Origin: Dentipellis sp. KUC8613
Taxonomy: Eukaryota > Basidiomycota > Agaricomycetes > Russulales > Hericiaceae
DNA: 64,000 bases
NCBI GenBank assembly: GCA_002286715.1
Contig: NSJX01000001.1
Coordinates: 1,605,805 to 1,669,804 of the forward strand
Reading direction: 5' to 3'
Position 1 is the first letter of the stretch. Every line of letters begins with the position of its first letter. The position numbers were made by a program, and so were the translations under genes. Under the pieces are notes generated by a model, which made no database searches, was not told the origin of the DNA, and saw only the letters and a list, made by a program, of their open reading frames with translations. Shown here in pieces: positions 34,349 to 47,473 of the stretch.

Positions 34349-35759
34349 ATGTCAACAAGAGGTCCCCATTATACCGGATCCTCACAGGGTGAGACGCTGA
34401 GGCCAAGAAGTCCTATACCTTTGTCCCAACCTCCGCCAAACCTCTCCATGCAAGCTGAGATCGATCTGGTGAGTGAGGGCTTCCGTCAAGTGAAAGTTGT
34501 CAATTGTCCTTAATCCGCCACTTCCCGTTCTCCAGCTACCCAACTCCCAATTACTATCAATTGAATCTCAACGTCCTGACGCTCCATCTGCGTCTCCCAT
34601 ACCCTCAGCTGCTCAGCCCCTACCAGATGAATTGGCACGGGATAACATCAGAGTGCGAGACTTCGCTTTCGAAAACGTCCTTCCGGTCATCCCTTCGGTC
34701 AAACGTGGGCGACGAATATCGAATGCAGCACGACCTCTGAAACGCCCAAAGCGGTGGCAAAACGATAACCAGGACTCAATTCAGGAAGGCGGGGAAATAC
34801 ACAAAGCCGGACTTGCCTTCAACACGCAAATCCAGACCGGTGAGCAGCTGAAAGGGAAAGGCAAACCACTTGAACGCAAGTCTACTGAGCCAGATATCGT
34901 GCCGGAAAAGTCGGATAGGCGCCCCGTCAGAAATCTAGCATACACAGACTTGTCTGAACGTGAAGATTATGGTGACTTCGAGATGGCGCAAACCTCTGCA
35001 CCATCCCAGATGCAGGAGAATCAACCCTCCCGCCGCTACTGGCCCGGGCGGGTCTTAGAGCCCTCGCAAAGAATACGTTTTGGCCCGAGCGCTCTTGTCT
35101 CCTCCCAACCTCCCCTCGTTGGTGACTCACAAGACACCGAGCCTCTCATCGATACCCCCCTCCTCACACCCCATGGTTCCCACCGTTGTGACGTCTCCGA
35201 CACAAGTGCTATCCCTCTCTCGCAACTGGACGCCCAGTTGGAGAGATATGCCCCGGAAGATGTTACTCTGTCCCAGCTCGGGTTCTCCCCTGAACGCTCT
35301 CAACCTGACAATATTCTCCAAGATACTGCATCAATACCGTCGAATGGAATCGAACATTCCACAATGCCCAATCCCACACCCAGAAGGTTGAAGCTGATCG
35401 CACCTGGCGGCAGCTTGTCGGCGCTTTCGCCCATGTCCTCTCTCACTTCGTTGGCGCTGTCTCCACAGGCAGAGAACCGACCGCTCCCCACAGCACCAAC
35501 ACCCTCTCCCCCAGTCGCAGCGTCTAGCCGCCCAAGGACATCTCCCCGTTACTTCCTGCGCAAGCGGGCCGCTTCGCCTCCCCGCAACACTGCTCCCACT
35601 GCGCCGGCGAGACACCGGTCCACTCGCAAGACGGGCAAGACGTCTACTGTCCCATTTCCTCGTTTACCAGCCGCATCCAGACAATCTGCGCACTCTAGGA
35701 GTCCCAGGGCATCCAAACTATCACCAAGAGCACGACCTTTGAAACGCACTGCTGTATGA
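34349..35759 (+). CDS. unknown basic, disordered protein
   Basis: I do not recognise a family. The model has two exons, 34349-34468 and 34536-35759, giving 447 residues, joined through a clean GTGAGT donor and an acceptor after a pyrimidine tract. The sequence is rich in Pro, Ser and Arg, with little predicted structure. A basic cluster (VKRGRRISNAARPLKRPKRW) near residue 120 is a likely bipartite nuclear signal. The C-terminus repeats Ser-Pro-Arg patterns (SPRASKLSPRARPLKRTAV) that could be kinase targets or chromatin-binding. The long open second exon and good splice sites support a real gene. A nuclear role is a guess. Confidence 0.65.
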
Positions 35760-36246
35760 CCCGGGATCGACGCGCGGGGCTCCGTCCTCTGCGCGTGGCC
35801 GTTATGATCCATGATTGTAATTGTGCCATATATCCATTATTCAAGTAAGGCATTTTGACTTTGTCGTTGCATACGTCCTGTCTTCTAACATGCTCTCAGT
35901 TATTTATCCCGTTGTATCGTTACTTGCTATCTCGGCTACCTCGGAACTCCTGCACAACCCACTCTGACAAACCTAAGGATTATGGAATAGAAGAAGCCCC
36001 GTAGGACCCAGGTCGTGCTATCGTATTTTGTTGCCACAGGTCCTGTATGTTTGTCACCTCTTTCCACTCGCTGTCGAATTCAATGAATACAGTCATGTCT
36101 GTCCTAGTACCGTTCATCGAGCGAGACCTTGGATAAGTTAGGGTATAGAATATGCGGATACAGATAACAGTACGGATCGTGAATACAGGTATACCAGGCT
36201 TCGGGCTTCTTCGTAGAAGCAAATACATGAGTCTCCTTAAACGCGG
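35760..36246. other. convergent intergenic stretch
   Basis: This 487-nt spacer lies between the 3' ends of the unknown basic protein gene and the haspin gene. It is A/T-rich and probably contains both transcription ends. An 82-codon minus-strand frame here is not recognisable. Confidence 0.4.
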
Positions 36247-38820
36247 TCACGGATCCACCCATCTCCGCGTAATACCAAAATCAACCACATCCGTTGCATT
36301 CTGGGGGGTCCCGGCGTCGACTGCCTTCGTAGATGCCTGCGTCTTTCGCCGTGCTTTCTGGGGAGGCTTCTTGATCGGTTTCACGCTAGCAGCAAGAAAT
36401 TTCTCCATCTCCTTTAGACACTCGTAGCATTCCCTTTCAGTGAAACCTGAATTCAAGACTGGTCCAGCACTTTTGCGAACTGCAGGAGGTCGAAGACGCT
36501 TGGAATACAACAATTTGAGGGCGAGATAATGAAGCCACTAGACAAGTTCGTTAGGACAAGGGTTTGGTGACAGAGGATCGGAAATTATACCAAGACATTC
36601 GTAAGAGGGTTGAATTTCTCCCACTCGTTGCCATTGCAGTTGCGCATGAGGCGATACACGTCAAACTGATAATCTCCTGAACATAATTATGGAAGACAGT
36701 GAGAAACCGCTTTCGCTGGCAGATTAAGGGTTTCTACCTTCGCCCTCGAAAATCTCTTCGTCGAACGGAGTCCAATGTATAGCGGTTGTGTCGCTACCTC
36801 CGTCCATTCGCGCCAGTCCGAGGTCGATGATTGTGGCTTTGATTCCAATCGATGGATGATCCATGGTCATTGCGCCAGCCTTGCGTGACGAAGGCTTGGA
36901 GGGGATGTCTTTTACGAGTATTTGACCCCAGTGAAGGTCTCGATGCTAGGTCGAAGGCGCTATAAGAATTTTGAATGTCTTATTAAATTGATAAGTACCT
37001 CAAACGACACTAGCTCTTCTGCCTCTGACAACGCGCGGGCAGTTTGCCAGAAGATACTGCATGCCTGCCGCCAACCAGTCTTTGATGGATTCGAAAAGGT
37101 ATATGCTTCCAAGTCTGGTCCGCCGTTTGGAAGCACGATAATTGCGTAGATTTGAGATACAGTGAAAGAATCTAAAGTCACATCGACGCTTGTCAATCAG
37201 AAACATATCATATTCAGGGAGTATAGGAGACTAACCTGGGCGAATGCTTTCAGATCCCTTGCGTTCATTGTACTCGTCCCATAGAGATAGCAGAAGTGAC
37301 GGATACTTTCCGCGTACAACATAGGTACGTATAAGTTTGATGAATCCTTCGCAGATTTCTCCCATGGCACTCGTGACAATCATCTCCTTCAGAACGTCTT
37401 TGGCGTCGCTTGGCGACGGGGTCTCGACATCCGCCCGAAGACCATGCTCGCTTGAAATTATCCCTTCGTCCCGAATTGGAATGACCTTCAAGACGACATC
37501 GCCTATCCCGAACACCTCCGAGTAAGAAGCCTCGCCAATCTTCTGGAAGGCGACATTCTCCATCTCTTCATCGGAGTGGAAGCAAGAGCGAACGATGGGG
37601 TCATATGGGAACGTGTCGATGAAGGCAGAGAATTCGTGAGGCGCATCCTGGCCACACTCGTCTAGAAGAGGCATGAGATGAGCGGGCTGGGCGACAGGCG
37701 GGTAGGTCGCGGAATCCGGCAGAGAAATGCTCAGTTCTCCGAAGTCGATGGACAGATCAAGATCAGTGGGAGTAGTTGGGGATGGTGGAGATGGCGGACG
37801 CGGAAAGGTTGAACGACCATAACGGATGGGGGTTAGCTGCCGAGGAATGCTACGTGGGGGTGGCGGGGTGGCGGGAGGTGCACGCGAATACAAACTTCGA
37901 AAGCGGGCGAGTGCTGGGGAAGGAGGTATCACTGTCTCTCTACGCGGAGGAGGCGGGCGAGTGAGTAGAGGGTCGGGACGAGGGAAGATTTGAATTACTG
38001 AGGAAGAGGTAGATGCTGTAGAAGGGATGCTGATGACCTGCCCGTCAAGATATGCAGTCGTTTGAGTTATAGGCGCACGGGAGTGTGAAGCATCGGAAGA
38101 AGGTAGCTGAATGATTTCTGGCTCAGACTCGTCGGATGAGATGACAAGAGGTTTGGTGTAGGTTTTAGGTCGTTTCGCTGGTTTCGGTGCAGGGACCTCA
38201 TCCTCCGAATCAGAAATATAGATTACGTCCTGAAGTCGACGAGGGGGAGGAGAAAGAGGCATCCTCTTCTGATTACCGACAGAGGGATTCACTTGGACAT
38301 CAGGTCGCAAAGTTCTCTTCTCCTGACTGACTCGTCTGCCTCGATCGTCCAAGTTGATTATCTCCACATCCACGATGGGGCTACGAAGCTGCTTGAGAGG
38401 TGTTCCTTTAGACCCAGATATTCTAGCTTTTTTCTTGGCCTGAGCCAATGCGACAGAAGATGGTTTGATGACATTGGGTGATTGGACACTAAGTGGCCGA
38501 CGAGAGGCCTTCAGCTTCGACAACGGGCTACTAGCCTTGGAAGATGGCTTGCGAGCTTTTGAAGGCGGTGTGAGCGATATAGGAGAGACCACGACTTTTC
38601 TATGCCGAGGACAACGTATAGGGCGCGGAGATGGTGTATTCGGCGTGTCAAAAGTGGAAGATGAGTCGGCCTGTCGAGAAGGCAGCGGTGGTGGCTCGTC
38701 GCGCCAGGGATCAGTAACCAGGTTTTCGTCGCAGGGTTTGTGGCGCTCCTCAGAGACACTGACGATTCGTCGACCGCGACGGCCATACGAATAAACCTGC
38801 TTGGTCCTTGCTCCGATCAT
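36247..38820 (-). CDS. haspin-type protein kinase
   Basis: Haspin phosphorylates histone H3 threonine 3 in mitosis and helps place the chromosomal passenger complex at centromeres. Exons are 38820-37236, 37171-36999, 36945-36738, 36676-36591 and 36537-36247, giving 780 residues. About 410 disordered, Ser/Pro/Lys-rich residues precede the kinase domain. The kinase domain has AFQKIGEASYSEVFGIGD (glycine loop), VVLKVIPI (catalytic lysine), the haspin-type HRDLHWG catalytic loop, and IIDLGLAR in place of DFG. A DVYRLMRN segment and a basic tail follow. The loop reads HRDLHWGQILVK, with Gln where metal-binding Asn is expected. The family call is firm; activity is uncertain because of that change. 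Confidence 0.92.
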
Positions 38821-39198
38821 GAGTAATAAGAAGGTAAAGACAGCACCTGTCGCTGTTGAACCTAGCCAATCGGGAAGAAAAACCTTTGAGAAATCAATGG
38901 CGGGCGGATGTGTGCTTGAATCCGTCGGGCGCTGATACGACTTCGCCGCGCGTAGAAAGAGAACACGATGACCAGCTGCAGCAAACGGACAACTTCAACA
39001 CCACGCGTCGCATCACATGATCGTGCCTTCGCACGGGTGACCCTCGGCCATTGCCGCGAGGCGCGTACATACTTGTCCACAACGCGTCAGACGCGCCGCT
39101 TTGGTGCCCTGTGTCCTCAATCGAGCTCTCAAGATCTCAATCCACACCTTGCTTCCTTTGCGTTTTCATCTTATTGAGAATTTTACATTGACGACATT
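38821..39198. promoter_or_regulatory. divergent promoter region, haspin / PSF2
   Basis: This 378-nt spacer lies between two outward genes that both act in the cell cycle (mitotic kinase and replication factor). Shared cell-cycle control is conceivable, and an ACGCGTC-like core (cacgcgtcg at 39002-39010, aacgcgtcag near 39082) occurs, resembling the MluI cell-cycle box ACGCGT. This is suggestive only. Confidence 0.4.
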
Positions 39199-39974
39199 AT
39201 GGCATTATCACCTTCTCTGCGCACATCCGTGACACCGCTGGAGTTGGAACTCATCGCATCAGAACAGCTCGTCGAGATAATTCCACTCGTCGCGATGGAG
39301 AGGACGTCATTTATATCTGTGGGTAACTCATGGAACGGTGTATTACCTTCTAACGCCTATTAGGGTGCATATGGCCCCCTTCGACCACCAACGAAATGCA
39401 AAGTACCGATATGGATGGCCACCAATCTCAAACTGAAGAAGAAATGCCACATAGTTCCACCAGAATGGCTAAGTGTAGGTGAGCTTGCGCCGTGAGATAT
39501 AATTAGGTATCACCCCGTGCTGATATCTTCTTATACAGATTTTCTCCAAGAACGACTATCACAAGAGACCTCGAAAGAGGAATTCAGTCAGCTCCCATTT
39601 CGGTTCACAGAAGTCGCGAAGGTCCTTTTAGACATGTAAGTGAGAGCCTCCCCTCATCATCGTACTCTCATAATTCTTTTAAATTAGAGCCCCGGATGAC
39701 ATCCAAAACCCTGATAAGATTCGATACTTGCTGAAAGATATACGCGAGGCCAGGCAAGCAAAAAGTAGACAAGGTTTGCAGATGATCGATCACAACGAAC
39801 TTAGTGTACGTTCCAAATGGTCTTCTGCAGTTCTCGGTCTCTGATTACAGCCGACTGGTGTAGTTGGCAAACCTCTGTTCCATGGAGATCAACGAAATTC
39901 GGCCGTTCTTCGTTCACGCAATGGGACTACTAACTCAAATCAACCGTGACACAGCGACGGACGGAATTCAATGA
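39199..39974 (+). CDS. PSF2: GINS complex subunit Psf2
   Basis: Psf2 is one of four GINS subunits, which join Cdc45 and Mcm2-7 to form the replicative helicase. Exons are 39199-39318, 39364-39478, 39539-39635, 39688-39805 and 39864-39974, giving 186 residues, near the usual 185-210. Family motifs include LEFIASEQLVEIIP-like sequence (ELIASEQLVEIIPLV), YGPLRPPTKCKVPIWMA, LKKKCHIVPPEWL, FRFTEVAKVLLD and the RYLLKDIREARQAKSRQGL helix, all in the expected order. The C-terminus ends soon after EINEIRPFF. The assembled frame is intact and each junction restores a conserved motif. Confidence 0.96.
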
Positions 39975-40106
39975 TGCTACTTCTCATCGGGGTGAATGTT
40001 ACCAAAGGAATTGTGGATGTATCATGATCTGTACTAATAGAGAAATGTCCTGCGGCGACGGGAATCGTAAACGTTCGTAACACCCGTCGTGACTGTCCTT
40101 CAAGCT

Positions 40107-43100
40107 TCAAGACTTCGCCTCCAGCATCTTCATTAAAGCGTCCAATTTCGCCTTCACCTCATGAATCTCGTTAACGATATTATTTTCGCTCGACTTGAAG
40201 GATCAGAGTCAGTAACAACAATCAGTGACGAGTGTTCTTCGGCGCACCTCATGCGTATTGGGGAAGACCTTGATAAGGTCCGCATACGACACTTTACTGA
40301 TGGCCAAACCTTTATCCGCGTCATCCCCGTCCACTTCTGGATCTAAGTCCTCTGGAGCGTCAAAGTCGCTGGACGAGCCATCCATGAATTCAGCCATCCA
40401 CTTGTACTTCTGCATTCCCACGGTGGATTCATACAGCGCGACGCCTGTGATCGGGATAAAAAAGAGGACGCTCATTACTACGCGATTCAGCTGGCGAGAA
40501 AGCGTCAGATGGATATCATATTGTACGGTGCCCCATTACCTTCGCATACTGAGAAGGGCTGAGAAGGAATCTACATGGACCTACGATCAGCTCGCATATA
40601 GCCGGAGAAAGCTGAGATCTACGAACTCCAGGGGCGCGATGAAGAATACTTCAATGACGTTGAATGGCGCTGGATAGACATAAACATCAGGGGCTCTGAT
40701 CATGCTGACCGTCTTCCCGGCAAAAAAGGCGAGGTATTGAGCTTCTGCGTCGTCTACAACCTGGAGAAGGAAAGATATGCATCAAAATGAATTCTGGACA
40801 TACTCACTATAGACTTACGTCCGAGTACGCGGAAGAAAACAGAGAAATCAACACGTTGAGGAGAATGATTGCAGTCACGACGTTCCAGCTGCACTTTTGA
40901 TGAGCTACGCCCAGGGTGCGCTGTTCCGTGAGCGCGACACGTACAAATAGTAGAGAATCAACCCCGCAGGCCTGTTGGTGCATGAAAATCAGCCATGCGC
41001 ACGAAGTCAGAAGTGGTCAAGACTGACGAAGCAGAAAATTTGTCGTAATTAGGTGACCTTGATGAGCAAGTCAGCGAGCTTCCTGCGTAAATTCTGTGTT
41101 CGTGACTGACTGTAAAAGAGCTTGTACCATTAAGTTGACCACCTATCCCAGCAGAACAGTCCTGAGAATTCGACACTTAAGGGAGTCTCATTGATGTGCC
41201 CACGTACCTCTCCTGACGACTCGATTTGTCCGTCTGCTGCGTCAAGGGCGTAGAGACCTTGTAAAAAGCCTACGCTCAAAACAGAAAGAAGCTACGATAC
41301 GGGTAAGTTCGGGCAGAGACTTGGAAAGTAGCCGCGTACAGCGAAGAATATCCCTGATTCTTGCAGCATGCGTGCGACACAGATCTGCATGGTGCCGATA
41401 TATCTGCAAAATTCAATTCCAGTCAATATGTAGCCGGGTGCTGTCTTGCACTCACTTATAGCCGTCGAATATGGTAACGAGCTCTAAGAGTTGTTCGCTG
41501 GTCAGTATCTGGCACTGTATACTGAAAAGCGCCAACTCAACTCATCCTGAATGAATCAGATGGAATTAGTTTGCGGACAAAGAAGATGAAAGAGTTATAC
41601 AAACCAGATAAGAGGCGAGACGTAGCTCAAAACCTGAAAACTGCGCAGACGGGTACTATCGGAAAGTGTATCGTGGGATGCCAAGCTGATAACCCTCAGA
41701 ATAAAAGCTGTGACAAGTAGCGCGTCGGTGACAAAGGATACGAAGTTCCAATATCCGAATGCGCGATAGCTTGCGAAGCGGAGTAGCTTATATATCTAGC
41801 ACCAGTGATCAGCAACAGTAGACACCGCATATTAGCCCAGGTAATTGATTACCCTTTGCATGTCTTGCATTCATACCGGTTGTAAGAATGGGTTCGGGAC
41901 TCATACTAGCGCCGACTGACCTTCAAGAGTAAATGCTAGCGACATGACATATAGCACAACCTCCCAGGCATCCAAATGTCTGTGGGAGGGATCGAGTTTG
42001 TCCAACGGTTCGCGAACTATGTTGATATTATGAGCCATGATTTCCGTGATCAGATATTTCAATTCAGTAGACGCACCGGCCTGCGAGTAGACAACAAGGA
42101 AAAATAGCCAAATAACGATACGGAAGAAATTTTGATACCTAAACGTGGTGAATGATAAATAAGGTGATTCTTGCGAGGCAGACCGCCACAGACCGCGGAA
42201 CCGCCAAACGGGAAGAATTGAGGTGTGCCCAAAACGTGTGTTCATGTAGGGACTCATAAGGCACGTCTGCGAAAGAAGTTAGTACAGTTCATTGACGGCA
42301 GGGAAATAACATACAATCGATGTCGTGATTCTCGTTATTTCTCTGAACTAGTTGTCCGTTCCAAAGGCAATTGACGACTGGATCGCTGCGCTCAGATACA
42401 GCTTCAGTAGATCAGAGGGAACATACCATCCTGGCATTCACTGGAGGACAGAAACACGGCGCTGGGGAGGACGATTGAGAAACTGCATATCTGGTTTTGG
42501 ACTGAGCGCTACCAGTGGGTGTCGATAGCCGTCTCTAGAGCACTCGACAGTTCGATGTCTCCGTCAGGTTGACGGTGCCTGAACCTCGTAGACAGCATCG
42601 CTGTCAGTCTTTCCCTAGGAGCCTGGTGTATGATCTTGCGTGCAAGCATCTCACAGGCCACAGCTGTTTTCGAGGAAACCCATTTAGCCCGTTAGCCAGT
42701 TGCAAATCAAGCGACCGTCCGCAATACCTCTTCCGAGGTTCTCTCCGTAATCAGCCGGGTTACGATTCGCATCAAGAAGGAACTCATGTCGCGCGCGAAG
42801 GAGGCAGTAAGGAAGCTGATGACGCGTACGATAGCTAATATTCAGCTGGGTCAGACAAGTATTCGCATAAGACACTTACAGCTTCCACAAAATCTCCTGC
42901 CGCTGCAATGTATGCGGACACGACATGGGGAGTAATAACCCTACCAGTCGGGTCATTTATGTCTGCTGGAGCCACTTCCAGAGGAAGAAGGGTGTTGGTC
43001 AGGGCACGCAGACGCTTCACAAGTTCTGGGAATCAAATGTCGAGAATTCATTTACAAGTGGGGGCTCGAGACGCACGTACTGGAAAGAGTGTCCGCAGAC

Positions 43101-43165
43101 GGCTGAACAGATCTTATAGAAGATATTGAGGCATTATCGTCGATAAAGGCGGGGGTATCTGGCAT
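40107..43165 (-). CDS. YVC1: Yvc1-like vacuolar TRP calcium channel
   Basis: Yvc1 releases calcium from the vacuole after osmotic or mechanical stress. I resolve 23 exons and 611 residues, from ATG at 43165 to TGA at 40107. Exons begin or end at 43165-43081, 43025-42880, 42815-42728, 42663-42513, 42461-42427, 42377-42315, 42266-42194, 42138-42077, 42016-41921, 41863-41853, 41795-41605, 41546-41542, 41483-41456, 41403-41340, 41291-41208, 41142-41111, 41057-41028, 40971-40945, 40888-40819, 40760-40627, 40570-40540, 40490-40248 and 40193-40107. Hydrophobic segments include FFRIVIWLFFLVVYSQ, VVLYVMSLAFTLE and the pore-side helix WNVVTAIILLNVLISLFSSAY. A conserved LIWMKLVTIFDGYKYIGTMQ stretch needs a five-base exon. 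The C-terminus is acidic and then coiled. Confidence 0.88.
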
Positions 43166-43291
43166 TCCTAAGTTTCTGACGAACGGAACGGACGTAAAGG
43201 TTGGGGCACCCGAAAAGGAAATGCGTCATAGCAGGCGTTGTTTATCGTCGTTTGCCATAAGCGCCCACTGTCTCCGTCCACTTCCACAGCA
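43166..43291. promoter_or_regulatory. short divergent promoter, YVC1 / ARPC3
   Basis: Only 126 nt separate the start codons of two outward-facing genes, so both promoters must overlap or lie in each other's leader. No TATA box was obvious. Confidence 0.5.
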
Positions 43292-44000
43292 ATGCCCGTA
43301 AGTCCATGTATCCGACCTTTTGTACCTAATTATCGACATATAATGCGCGATAGGCATACCACTCAGCTTTAAACGAAGAACCCGATGTCCGCCAAGTTGG
43401 AAACGTTGGCATCTTCCCAGTCAGGACCAAAATCCGCGGTCCTGCGCCCGTAGGTACGCCATCACATTTCTCCATTGTGCTCTCAGAGGGCTGAGTGTGT
43501 ACCAGCGGACCCATCGCAAGGCGATATCTTGGACGAGACACTCGATCTCTTCCGTGCAAACTCCCTATTCCGCAACTTCGAGATTAAAGGACCAGCCGAC
43601 CGTCTCCTCATCATCCTGATCCTGTTCATCTCCGACTGTCTCGCGAAGCTTGGGAGCTCACGAGCACCGCCCTCACAACTCGAAGCATCCAAGACGCTGA
43701 ACACCTTGGCTGTGGATAACTTCCCGATTCCTGGAGATGCCAACTTCGCCCTGAACGCCCACTACGCGCCGCCAGGTAGCCGCGCAGATGCTGGTACGTC
43801 GCTTCGATGTGGCGGGATTATAGCCTCACGATTATTGGGTACCCGTCGCAGAATACCTCCGGCAATACCTCACCCAGGTTCGCCAGGAGCTCGCAGCTCG
43901 CCTCGTCGAGAGGCTGTACGCAGACGGGACTGGCAAGCCCAGCAAATGGTGGATGTCCTTCCAGAAGAGGCGCTTCATGAACAGGAGCTTGGGAGCATAA
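43292..44000 (+). CDS. ARC18: Arp2/3 complex subunit 3 (p21-Arc)
   Basis: This subunit helps the Arp2/3 complex nucleate branched actin at the cell cortex and endocytic sites. Exons are 43292-43297, 43354-43449, 43487-43793 and 43852-44000, giving 185 residues. The first coding exon is six bases (ATG CCC), which completes the family start MPAYHSAL. Later motifs are VGNVGIFPVRTKIRGP, DLFRANSLFRNFEIKG, DRLLIILILFISDCL, EYLRQYLTQVRQEL and the C-terminal PSKWWMSFQKRRFMNRSL. The last acceptor lies after gtcgcag at 43851; using the earlier one breaks the frame. The gene converges on NOB1. Confidence 0.94.
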
Positions 44001-44148
44001 ACCAAGGCAGCGATCGGAACATTGTACAACAACACAATACACTTCCTCTTTCTAGTACACCGTCTACGTGTATGCTACATGCGATGCGTATCCGTAAGTG
44101 CGCCGAGACATATCAGATGGATGAGATGGTTTTGAGATACCGTGCTGA

Positions 44149-45739
44149 TCACTTGTGGTGTTTGCGCTCGTTCGGATTTTTCCTGCCGTATCCAATGACC
44201 GGCATGGTGTCGCGCCCTTTCGACTGCCTCCCCTTCCCACTCGGCCCAGCGCTGATGATATCAGGAATCCAATCGGGATCCATCCAGTTCCCGACGCTCA
44301 GAACCCCATTACCACCGTTGGCGATCGCGTTGTTCAGCATCTTCTTCTCTTCGCGTTGCCGTTTAGCGTCTACGCGCTTTTGAGCACGCATATATTCTGT
44401 CTGGTCTTCGCGCAGTATAAGGCCTTCGCCGTTGCCAGTCTTCGCCGACCCCGGCTTTGCCGCAGGTATAGAGTAGATCGTGCCACGGTTTTTGTATTGG
44501 AAGTTCTTTTTGAGATGGATCTGCATGACGGGGGCGTCCTTCGATGCACCGGGAGCGGACAGCGTTACTGAGGCCCGTAGGAGAGTCGGATTGCCACAGG
44601 AAGGGCAGAACTTTTTGGACGGGTCTTTACAGATTCTGGAAGGCAGATGTGAGAAGCACGAGGAAAATCATTTGAAGGAAGATACGAACTTGAAGCAGGC
44701 GTGACACCGGAGTACCCAAGTCTTGACCTTGTCAATTTTCTTTCCTTCGACACCGACCAGACTTAGTCCCATCTGAAGCAGCACGTTTTGCATGGCAAAG
44801 TCGGCAGTCATGCATCCTACAGGGATAGTCTCCTTGGCCTTGCCCTTTGCAGCAGCGGAAACCGAGGGGGTGAGGCCAAGGGCCCGAGATTTGTGCAGTG
44901 CGACGTTTGAGGGAGTGATCCATTCTCCTTCGCCGTCATCCTCGTCTGAAGGGTCTTCGTATACCGGCGATGTTGTCGAAGACGAGGATTCCGCTGGGGA
45001 GGATCCGTTGTTGAGATCGTTAGCCCCCTCCGCTTGCGCTGGCTCCTCCTCCGAACCCACGGGATGAAGCTCGACGTCGAGAGGTTCGCGCTCTTCCATA
45101 TCATCCTCCTGGCCCTCAACCTCGCCTACTGCCTCGGCCTCCTCATCAACAGCAGCCTCGCGAAAATCGCTGCCCTGTTCTTCTGCTGTTTGCTCTGGCT
45201 TCTCCTCCGCCGCGGGTGTAGCAGCCCCAGTTGCTGCTGGATTTTGGTCGTCTTGCACGAAAGGCGCGTTGGATGATGAGGGCTGCAAATAAGTTCGATC
45301 ATAGTCATTTTATTAGACCAGCAGAACACATACCTCTCCTGCGGCGGAGGCAGGGTTTTGCTTTTTATATTGAGTTTCAAGTGCGTATGTTAACGCGATC
45401 ACGCATAGATCAGCATGCGAAAGGACGGAATAGTCTCCCGTTTTCTTCGCAAATTGGATAACTGCACGCTATGAGGAACTGCCCCGGAGGAACGCCAAAA
45501 AATCACGGCTCACCATGTGCGAGAGACGCAGCATCTGGAGACTGAACCTGTACTTTGACGCCTGCAGACACGCCTAATTTCTCAAAATGCTCTCTCGCCC
45601 GGCTGTCCTTCAGTTCCTCCAAGACTTGTGGCACCGTCACATACGTTTCTGCCAAGCCCCTGAGAGGCGACAGGGAAAGAAGAGGTCCAGCATCGAGTAC
45701 AAGCTGCTTGCACGCTGGTTTTGTGGAAGAAGTCGCCAT
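44149..45739 (-). CDS. NOB1: pre-rRNA endonuclease Nob1
   Basis: Nob1 cuts 20S pre-rRNA at site D in the cytoplasm to make mature 18S rRNA. Exons are 45739-45514, 45461-45334, 45282-44690 and 44635-44149, giving 477 residues. The PIN nuclease domain (about residues 12-105) shows its acidic residues in QLVLDAGPLL, VLEELKDSRA and TGDYSVLSHADLCVIAL. A long acidic, disordered linker follows. Then comes the DFAMQNVLLQMGL segment and the zinc ribbon RCHACF with FCPSCGNPTLLR. The C-terminal segment has NFQYKNRGTIYSIP and ends in a basic NPNERK tail. All regions expected for Nob1 are present. Confidence 0.96.
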
Positions 45740-46111
45740 AGATCGTGTTTTCGAGTGAGCCGGAAAATGGCAGGAAGAGAAAAGCAAAGGGCACCGGTCC
45801 GTGGACCGATTTAGCAGTAGACCTGTATAGACCACCAGTTGTCTCCGACAAGTCGCATCACTCTCGTTTATTTTGCTTCATTTCCTTCTCATTCGACTAG
45901 ACACTGGTGAATTGTAGTAACTGAAGCTCGTCCAACAAGAGCATGAAAGGCCAAGTTCTGCAGTAATAACGGCGACCTTTCGGCCGCGGACTCGGAGCAC
46001 ATATGTCATCGGCCGAGGGACTCCAGCTTCGGACCGCGAGTGCCTCCGCTGCGGCTCGCCTCGTCGATATTTAAACAAGCTCTGCTCTTCCGACCTGCGC
46101 ATCATCAAAAA
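45740..46111. promoter_or_regulatory. divergent promoter region, NOB1 / LEU2
   Basis: This 372-nt spacer lies between two outward genes. Several CCG/CGG-containing words occur near 45970-46050 (for example TTCGGCCGCGGA and TCGGCCGAGG), which resemble half-sites of zinc-cluster activators, but I do not see a clear Leu3 site and do not assign one. Confidence 0.4.

Positions 46112-47473
<1,362 letters not shown>

Noticed and set aside
43475..44383. 302-codon continuous plus-strand frame over ARPC3
   Set aside because: It reads through the third intron; the spliced model matches the ARPC3 family to its end, while the read-through does not.
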